From assembly GCA_035527255.1 (NCBI GenBank), contig DATLAW010000207.1, forward strand, positions 1 to 30,499: DNA of 30,499 nucleotides, given 5' to 3'. A program made the position numbers and the translations under genes. Shown in pieces: positions 6,664 to 12,521 of the stretch. This DNA is from Thermohalobaculum sp035527255. Lineage in GTDB: Bacteria > Pseudomonadota > Alphaproteobacteria > Rhodobacterales > Rhodobacteraceae. The notes under the pieces are model-generated. The model had not been told where the DNA came from. It saw nothing but the letters and a program-made list of their open reading frames with translations, and did not search any database. The stretch's first letter is position 1; every line of letters begins with the position of its first letter.

Positions 6664-8718
6664 TCATTCCCTTTCCCGAATCCGAATCAATGCATCCGCC
6701 GCCACCGCCCCGTGAGGTGTGACGATCAGTGGGTTGATGTCCAACTCCTCCAGCCGGTCGTCCACCTCGGCGACATAAGCCTGCAGGGCCATGCAGGCGG
6801 AGACAACCGCGCTGAGATCGCCATGCGCCCGGCCACGATAGCCGGTCAGCAGTTCTGCCGTCTTCAGCCCGGCCAGGGCGGTTCGGATGTCGGCCTCGGT
6901 GGCCGGGATCATCAGGGTGATCGCATCGGCCAGCAGCTCGGTCAGGATGCCGCCGGCGCCGATGGTCAGGGTGTAGCCATAGGCCGGGTCGCGGACCACG
7001 CCCAGAATCAGTTCGGCCACCGCGCCCTCGACCATGCGCTCGACCAGCCAGCCGCTTGCGTAGTCCATGTCGCGGGCGGCGGCGGTGACCGCCTCGGCCG
7101 AGCGGAGGTTCAGGCGCACCGCCCCGGCCTCGGTCTTGTGGGCGATGCCGCGGCCCTTGAGCACGACAAGGAAACCGATGCCGGTCGCGATGGCGGCGGC
7201 TTCCTCGGGGGTGGCGGCGATGGCGCCGTCCGGGACCGGCACGCCGTGACGGGCTAGTGCGGCTTTGGCGGCCGCCTCGTCCAGCATCTGGGCCGGGGCG
7301 GCGCTGTCAGTTCCCAGTAGAACCGGGGTGGGCTCGGGCATTGCCCAACCCTCGGTGATTGCAGCCGCAGCCGCGGCGGCGGCCAGCACTTCGTCGAGGC
7401 CAAGCATCGGCGCCAGGCCAAGCGCCATGATCTGGTCCGCGCGGACCTCAGGCATGTTCTCCGGCATCGAGGCGACCACGGCAATCCGGCCTCCGGTGGC
7501 CTTCTGGGTGGCGGCAATGGCCCGCACGGCGCTATCCCAGCTGGCGTCCGAGCAACGATCGAGGCGGGGGAAATCCAGCACCAGGACGGCGAGATCGAAG
7601 CCGCAGCCAACCATGGCGGTGAAGGTCGCGGTCATCGCTGGCTCGTTGTCCCAGATGAAGGTGTGGTAGTCGAGCGGGTTGGCGACGGTGACGATTTCGC
7701 CGAGGGTTGCCTTGACGGCGCGAGTTTCGGTTGTGGTCAGGGGGCGGAAAACGACGCCGCGTCCAACGGCGGTATCGGCGATCAGGCTGGCCTCGCCGCC
7801 GGAGCAGGACATCGAGCAGAGGTTGCGCCCGGGCAACGGGCCATGGACGTGCAGCAGCTTCAGGGTCTCGAGAAACTCCGGGATCGAGCGCAGCGTTGGC
7901 ATGTTGAGCCGGGTCAGGAAGGCGCGCGAGGCGGCGTCGGAGCCGGCCAGCGACGCGGTGTGGCTGACCGCCCCGGCCCGCGCCTGATCGGAGCGGCCAA
8001 CCTTCAGCGCCACGATGGGTTTGCGCATCGCCCGCGCCTTGGCGGCCAGTTCCTCGAAGGCGCGGACATCGCCGATGCCCTCGATATGCAGGCCGATGGC
8101 GGTGACGCGCGGGTCGTCCAGAACCGCCATCGCCATTTCGGCCAGCCCGGTCTGGGCCTGGTTGCCGGCAGCGACGCAATAGGCGACAGGCAGGCCGCGC
8201 GCCTGCATGGTCATGTTGATCAGGACATTCGACGACTGGGTTAGGATGGCGACCCCGCTGTCAACCCGGCGGCCGCCATGCTGGTCGGGCCACAGCAGCG
8301 CGCCGTCGAGGTAGTTGATCAGCCCATAGCAGTTCGGGCCGAGGATCGGCATGTCGCCCGCCGCCGCCAGCAGGCGGGCCTGCAGGTCGGCACCGCCGCC
8401 GATCTCGCCCTCGGATTCTTTGAAGCCGGAGGCGAAGCAAACCGCCCCGCCGGCACCGCGCGCGGCCAGCCGTTCGACGACATCGATGGTCAGGTTGCGG
8501 TTGACTCCGATGAAGCTGGCGTCGGGGGCACGCGGCAACGCCTCGACGGTGCGAAAGCACGGCAGCCCGTGCATTTCGGTGCGGGTCGGGTGGACCGGCC
8601 AGATCGCGCCGTCAAAACCCATCTTCTGGCACTGCTCGACCACCGCAGGCCCCCAGGCGCCGCCGCCGAAAACGGCGATGGAGCGGGGGCGGAACAGGCG
8701 GGAGAGGTTGCGGGTCAT
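6664..8718 (-). CDS. Acyl-CoA synthetase, ADP-forming (acetate-CoA ligase family)
   Basis: A 684-residue single-chain NDP-forming acyl-CoA synthetase. Domains in order: a CoA-binding Rossmann domain (about 1-130, with RSIAVFGGGAWG and LGPNCYGLIN), a succinyl-CoA-ligase-like middle (about 145-440, with VGRS...SHTASLAGSD carrying the phospho-His, His253, and SCSGGEASLIAD), and an ATP-grasp domain (about 465-684, with VVLKGRGIAHKTEAGAV, GAGGILTELL and LDINPLIV). It would make a CoA thioester from ATP, CoA and a carboxylate. From the context the substrate is likely gamma-butyrobetaine, crotonobetaine or carnitine, the job done by the AMP-forming CaiC in E. coli. The ATG at 8718 overlaps the stop of the upstream small gene as ATGA, implying coupled translation. 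Substrate assignment is inference. Confidence 0.85.
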   Translation of the reverse strand: MTRNLSRLFRPRSIAVFGGGAWGPAVVEQCQKMGFDGAIWPVHPTRTEMHGLPCFRTVEALPRAPDASFIGVNRNLTIDVVERLAARGAGGAVCFASGFKESEGEIGGGADLQARLLAAAGDMPILGPNCYGLINYLDGALLWPDQHGGRRVDSGVAILTQSSNVLINMTMQARGLPVAYCVAAGNQAQTGLAEMAMAVLDDPRVTAIGLHIEGIGDVRAFEELAAKARAMRKPIVALKVGRSDQARAGAVSHTASLAGSDAASRAFLTRLNMPTLRSIPEFLETLKLLHVHGPLPGRNLCSMSCSGGEASLIADTAVGRGVVFRPLTTTETRAVKATLGEIVTVANPLDYHTFIWDNEPAMTATFTAMVGCGFDLAVLVLDFPRLDRCSDASWDSAVRAIAATQKATGGRIAVVASMPENMPEVRADQIMALGLAPMLGLDEVLAAAAAAAAITEGWAMPEPTPVLLGTDSAAPAQMLDEAAAKAALARHGVPVPDGAIAATPEEAAAIATGIGFLVVLKGRGIAHKTEAGAVRLNLRSAEAVTAAARDMDYASGWLVERMVEGAVAELILGVVRDPAYGYTLTIGAGGILTELLADAITLMIPATEADIRTALAGLKTAELLTGYRGRAHGDLSAVVSACMALQAYVAEVDDRLEELDINPLIVTPHGAVAADALIRIRERE

Positions 8719-9098
8719 GGAGTGCGATCCTCGAAGGTCAACTCGATACCGTCCGCGATGACCTCGAGGCGCCCCCAACTCTCAAGATAAATGTCGAAAT
8801 GACGCGTTCGAAAGATGCGACCTCCTCTGGGCAGGAAAATCTCATCGGCCATCTGGTTGGCCCATTCGAGCCATTCGGTGCCAGTCTGTTCCAAAAGCTT
8901 CCCGCTGCCGCCAAAGCCTAGCGCCATGTGATATTCATCGGTGAAACGATGAGCTACGGCGATCTTGAATTCGACTGTCGCAATTTCGTCACGTGATCCG
9001 ATGCGAAGACGAAGTGTCGCGCCGTCGAATGACAACGTGTTGTCCGTACCGCCGTTGTCAAACTTGCGGTCGAGTTCGTGGAGAATGGTCGTCGCCAT
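8715..9098 (-). CDS. Hypothetical protein, 127 aa, within betaine operon
   Basis: Not recognised. A soluble, acidic 127-residue protein with no signal peptide or membrane segment. It begins ATTILHELDRKFDN, has alternating beta-type stretches (ATLRLRIGSRDEIATVEFKI, RLEVIADGIELTFED) and a Trp-rich middle (EWLEWANQMADEIFLPRGG). Its start forms a TGATG junction with the acyl-CoA dehydrogenase stop, and its own stop overlaps the ligase start (ATGA), so it is translated as part of the operon. Codons are clearly more AT-rich than in the flanking enzyme genes, suggesting later acquisition. It could be a small binding or regulatory protein; no function can be assigned from sequence. Confidence 0.75.
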   Translation of the reverse strand: MATTILHELDRKFDNGGTDNTLSFDGATLRLRIGSRDEIATVEFKIAVAHRFTDEYHMALGFGGSGKLLEQTGTEWLEWANQMADEIFLPRGGRIFRTRHFDIYLESWGRLEVIADGIELTFEDRTP

Positions 9099-10258
9099 CA
9101 CGCCCCCAGCGGCCGCAACAACTCGCGCCCGATGATGTGGCGCTGGATTTCGCTGGTCCCGTCCCAGATCCGTTCGACCCTGGCGTCGCGCCAGAAGCGG
9201 GCCAGCGGCAGGTCGTCCATCAGGCCCATGCCGCCGTGAATCTGGATCGCGGCGTCGGTGACGCGGGCCAGCATTTCGGAGGCGTAGAGCTTGGCCGACG
9301 CGATCTCGCGGTTGGCGGGCAGGCCGTGGTCGAGCCGCCAGGCGCTGGCCAGCGTCAGCAGGTCGGCGGCATCGATCTCGGTGATCATGTCGGCGATCTG
9401 GAAGCTGATGCCCTGGAACTTGCCGATAGCCTGGCCGAACTGCTTGCGCTCAGCGGCGTAGTTCAGGGCGTAGTCGAACACCCGGCGGGCCCGGCCGACC
9501 GCCATGGTGGCGACGGTGATCCGGGTGGCGTACAACCACTCGTTCATCACCGCGAAGCCGCCATCGACCTGTCCCAGCACCTGCGCGCCCGGCAAGCGGC
9601 AGTCGTCGAAGTCGAGGATCATGTTCTTGTAGCCGCGATGGCTGACCGAGTTGTAGCCGGGGCGGATGGTGAAGCCCGGCGTGCCGCGATCGACCAGAAA
9701 GGCGGTAATCCGCTTTTTCGGGCCGTCCTTGGTTTGGTCCTCGCCGGTGGCGACGAAGACGATGATGAAATCGGCGTGCTCGGCGCCGGAGATGAAATGC
9801 TTGGTGCCGTTGACCACCCAGTCGCCGCCATCGCGCTTGGCGAAACATTTCATGCCGCGCACGTCACTGCCTGCGTCGGGTTCGGTCATCGCCAGGGCAT
9901 CCATCCGCTCGCCGCGCACGGCGGGCAGCAGGTAGCACTCACGCTGGTCACCCTCGCAAGCCATCAGGATGTTCTGGGGCCGGCCGAAGAAGTGGTTCAG
10001 CGCCATGCAACCGCGGCCAAGCTCGCGTTCGACCAGGGCGAATTCGAGGTGGCTGAGCCCGGCGCCGCCGACCTCCTCGGGGAAATTGCAGGCGTAGAAG
10101 CCGAGGTCGATGGTTTTTTGCTTGATCGACGCGGCGATCTGCGGATCGACCTCGCCGGTCTTCTCGACCTTGTCCTCATGGGGATAGATCTCGTTCTCGA
10201 CAAAGCTGCGCACCGTGTCGACGATCATCTGCTGTTCCTCGGTCAGGCCGAAATGCAT
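9098..10258 (-). CDS. Acyl-CoA dehydrogenase, probable gamma-butyrobetainyl-CoA dehydrogenase
   Basis: A 386-residue flavoprotein of the acyl-CoA dehydrogenase family. The N-terminal helical domain starts HFGLTEEQQMIVDTVRSF. The middle has ALAMTEPDAGSDV and GTKHFISGA, and the C-terminal domain has AAERKQFGQAIGKFQ, QIHGGMGL and RFWRDARVERIWDGTSEIQR. The position that usually holds the catalytic Glu (YEGT) is Asp366 (WDGT). In this operon the natural reaction is oxidation of gamma-butyrobetainyl-CoA to crotonobetainyl-CoA, passing electrons to ETF, which is encoded elsewhere. The start at 10258 has GAGGAGGG upstream. Family certain, substrate inferred. Confidence 0.85.
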   Translation of the reverse strand: MHFGLTEEQQMIVDTVRSFVENEIYPHEDKVEKTGEVDPQIAASIKQKTIDLGFYACNFPEEVGGAGLSHLEFALVERELGRGCMALNHFFGRPQNILMACEGDQRECYLLPAVRGERMDALAMTEPDAGSDVRGMKCFAKRDGGDWVVNGTKHFISGAEHADFIIVFVATGEDQTKDGPKKRITAFLVDRGTPGFTIRPGYNSVSHRGYKNMILDFDDCRLPGAQVLGQVDGGFAVMNEWLYATRITVATMAVGRARRVFDYALNYAAERKQFGQAIGKFQGISFQIADMITEIDAADLLTLASAWRLDHGLPANREIASAKLYASEMLARVTDAAIQIHGGMGLMDDLPLARFWRDARVERIWDGTSEIQRHIIGRELLRPLGA

Positions 10259-10268
10259 GAAACCCTCC

Positions 10269-11042
10269 TCAGATTTTCGGGTCGGGATTGAAGGTATGGC
10301 CGTCCACGGCGATGACCTGGCCGGAGACGAAGCGGGCCTCGGGTGAGGCGAGAAACACCGCCATATTGGCAATGTCCTCGCCGGTCACCCAGGTCTGCAT
10401 CGAGGTGCCGGAGGCGTAGCCGTCGTAGATCTGCTGGCGGGTGATGCCCTTGGCTGTAGCTTCACGGTCCATCACCGCCTCCATCCGTGGTCCCTCGACA
10501 GCACCCGGACACAGCGCGTTGGCGCGGATGCCGTGCGGGCCAAGTTCCATCGCCAGCGTCTTCATCAGCCCGATCACCGCCCATTTTGCCGCTGCATAGG
10601 GCGCCCGGTGGGGATAGCCGAAGAACCCGGCGGTCGAGGAGGTCAGCATCATTGCCCCGGCCCGCTGCCGCTTCATCATCGGCGCCGCGTATTTTGCCGA
10701 CAGGAACGCGCCCTCGAGGTTGACCGAGACACAACTGCGCCAGTCCGCGAGCAGAATATCCTCGATCAGCGCGGTCGGACCAGCGATCCCGGCATTGGCA
10801 CAGAGGGTGTCTAGGCCGCCCCAAGCCGCCTCGATATCGCCGAATAGCGCCGCCATGGCAGGCTCGTCAACCACATTGAGGCAGGTTTTGCGCCAATCGT
10901 CCGGGCAGGCCGCCAGTGCGTCGGCATCGATGTCGGTTACCCAGACATGGGCTCCGGCGGCGGCAAAGGCTTCGGCCATGGCACGGCCGATGCCGCCACC
11001 GCCGGCGGTGATCAGGACGCGGGTGTCGGGGGTCAGTGGCAT
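10269..11042 (-). CDS. SDR family NAD(P)-dependent oxidoreductase
   Basis: A classical 257-residue short-chain dehydrogenase. The cofactor loop is TAGGGGIGRAM (residues 12-22), with acidic VTDID (Asp37) after beta2 favouring NAD. NAG is at 83-85, and the catalytic set is Asn108, Ser136, Tyr149 and Lys153 (YAAAK). The C-terminus ends in the usual SGQVIAVDGHT. The likely substrate is a 3-hydroxy acid linked to carnitine metabolism: D-carnitine, 3-hydroxybutyrate formed from the acetoacetate product, or the CoA thioester. None can be chosen from sequence. It starts 4 bases after the carnitine dehydrogenase stop, with AGAGG overlapping that stop. The start at 11042 avoids an implausible N-terminal extension. 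Confidence 0.88.
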   Translation of the reverse strand: MPLTPDTRVLITAGGGGIGRAMAEAFAAAGAHVWVTDIDADALAACPDDWRKTCLNVVDEPAMAALFGDIEAAWGGLDTLCANAGIAGPTALIEDILLADWRSCVSVNLEGAFLSAKYAAPMMKRQRAGAMMLTSSTAGFFGYPHRAPYAAAKWAVIGLMKTLAMELGPHGIRANALCPGAVEGPRMEAVMDREATAKGITRQQIYDGYASGTSMQTWVTGEDIANMAVFLASPEARFVSGQVIAVDGHTFNPDPKI

Positions 11043-11046
11043 CGAT

Positions 11047-12516
11047 CTACCTCTTCTGCCCAACGGCTCGGCCCACGCCCTCGGGCACGACCAATGTTGC
11101 ATGGGTGGCGGCAACTTCGGCCAGTTTTGCGGCCACTGCTGGCGCGGGTTCGCAGGCGGAACGGGTATTCAGGTCAACATGGATCAGCAGGTATTCGCCG
11201 GTGGCCAGCAGGCGGCCGTCGGCGTGGTGGAAGCTGTGGAACAAATGCATCTTCTTGCCAGCCCCGCCCAGAACCTGGGTCTCGACATAGACCGGCTCCA
11301 GCGCCGCGACCTCGTCGATAAAGCGGATGTGGCCCTCGGCGGTGAAATAGCTGAGGCCGTTGGCGATGTAATCCGAATCCGCCCCGATCACCCGCATCAG
11401 CGCGTCGGTCGCATCCGAGAAGACCTGACCGTAGCGGGCTTCGTTCATGTGGTTGTTGTAGTCGGTCCAGTCTGGCGGCACCTGCCGGTCGACGGTGCGG
11501 ATCGGCCCACTCAGGTCCGCCGCCGCTGGCTTTACAGCGCCCTGCTCGAACAGCTTGCGCTCATATGCCGCCAGGGTCTGACCGGCACCCCAGTCGTTGA
11601 CCTTCAGCACCTGCATGATGCCGATCAGGTTTTCGTCGCGGATGCGCTCGAGCTCGCGGATCGAGTGCATGCCGGACTGGGCGTCGGACTGATCCGAGAT
11701 CATGTCGACCAGCTCGTCGGTCAGCTCCGGCACGTTCATCAGCTTGGTCCAGGGCCAGGCGAGGCAGGGGCCGAACTGGGCGATGAAATGGCGCATGCCG
11801 GCTTCGCCGCCAGCCAGACGGTAGGTCTCGAACAACCCCATCTGCGCCCAGCGCAGGCCGAAGCCGTAGCGGATGGCGTCGTCGATGTCCTGGGTGGTGC
11901 CGATGCCGTCCTTGATCAGCCACAACCCCTCGCGCCAGACCGCCTCGAGGAAGCGGTCGGCGATGAAGGCCTCGATCTCCTTGCGGACCCGGATAGGCTT
12001 CATCCCCAGCCATTCGTAGATCGCGGCGGCGCGGTCGATATTGGCGGGGTCGGTCTTCTTGCCCGCCACCAGCTCGACGCAGGGCAAAAGGTAGACCGGG
12101 TTGAATGGATGGGCGACCAGCAGGCGGCCGGGATGGGTCATCTCGGCCTGCAGGTCGCTGGGCATGATGCCGGAGGTCGAGGAGGCAATCAGGGCGATGG
12201 GGTTGGCGGCGTCGATCTCGGCATAAACCTTGCGCTTGAGGTCGAGCCGTTCCGGCACCGCCTCGACGATCAACTCGGCACCGGTGACGGCCTCGGCAAC
12301 CGAACCGGCCAGTCGCCATGCACCCTTGTTGCCGCGCGGCGCCAGGGTCAGGCGGGAATAGGCGTGGTCGGCATTGGCCAGAACCGCGCCAAGCTTGCGG
12401 GCGGCCTCGGGGTCCGGGTCATACACCGATACCTCGACGCCGTTTTCGATCAGGCGGGCGAGCCAGCCGCCGCCGATGACGCCGCCACCGAGGATGGCTG
12501 CTTTGGTGATGGTCAT
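11047..12516 (-). CDS. lcdH: L-carnitine dehydrogenase fused to betainyl-CoA thioesterase
   Basis: A 489-residue two-domain protein. Residues 1-~320 form a 3-hydroxyacyl-CoA-dehydrogenase-like oxidoreductase with the NAD loop LGGGVIGGGW (9-18), SSTSGIMPSDLQ and HPFNPVYLLPCVELV, whose His136 is the catalytic His of the family. LLPCVELV and the absence of a long CoA-type tail match carnitine 3-dehydrogenase (EC 1.1.1.108). Residues ~335-465 are a hotdog-fold thioesterase (DWTDYNNHMNEARYGQVFSD), matching the separate CdhB betainyl-CoA thioesterase of Pseudomonas. The fusion is known from Rhizobiales. Together they oxidise L-carnitine to 3-dehydrocarnitine and release glycine betaine from betainyl-CoA after the BKACE step. 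The ATG at 12516 has GGAG 8 bases upstream; an in-frame GTG at 12525 would overlap the upstream stop. Confidence 0.92.
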   Translation of the reverse strand: MTITKAAILGGGVIGGGWLARLIENGVEVSVYDPDPEAARKLGAVLANADHAYSRLTLAPRGNKGAWRLAGSVAEAVTGAELIVEAVPERLDLKRKVYAEIDAANPIALIASSTSGIMPSDLQAEMTHPGRLLVAHPFNPVYLLPCVELVAGKKTDPANIDRAAAIYEWLGMKPIRVRKEIEAFIADRFLEAVWREGLWLIKDGIGTTQDIDDAIRYGFGLRWAQMGLFETYRLAGGEAGMRHFIAQFGPCLAWPWTKLMNVPELTDELVDMISDQSDAQSGMHSIRELERIRDENLIGIMQVLKVNDWGAGQTLAAYERKLFEQGAVKPAAADLSGPIRTVDRQVPPDWTDYNNHMNEARYGQVFSDATDALMRVIGADSDYIANGLSYFTAEGHIRFIDEVAALEPVYVETQVLGGAGKKMHLFHSFHHADGRLLATGEYLLIHVDLNTRSACEPAPAVAAKLAEVAATHATLVVPEGVGRAVGQKR

Positions 12517-12521
12517 GTCTT

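Noticed and set aside
8993..10291. 432-residue open frame on the plus strand
   Set aside because: Antisense to the acyl-CoA dehydrogenase, with no recognisable motif.
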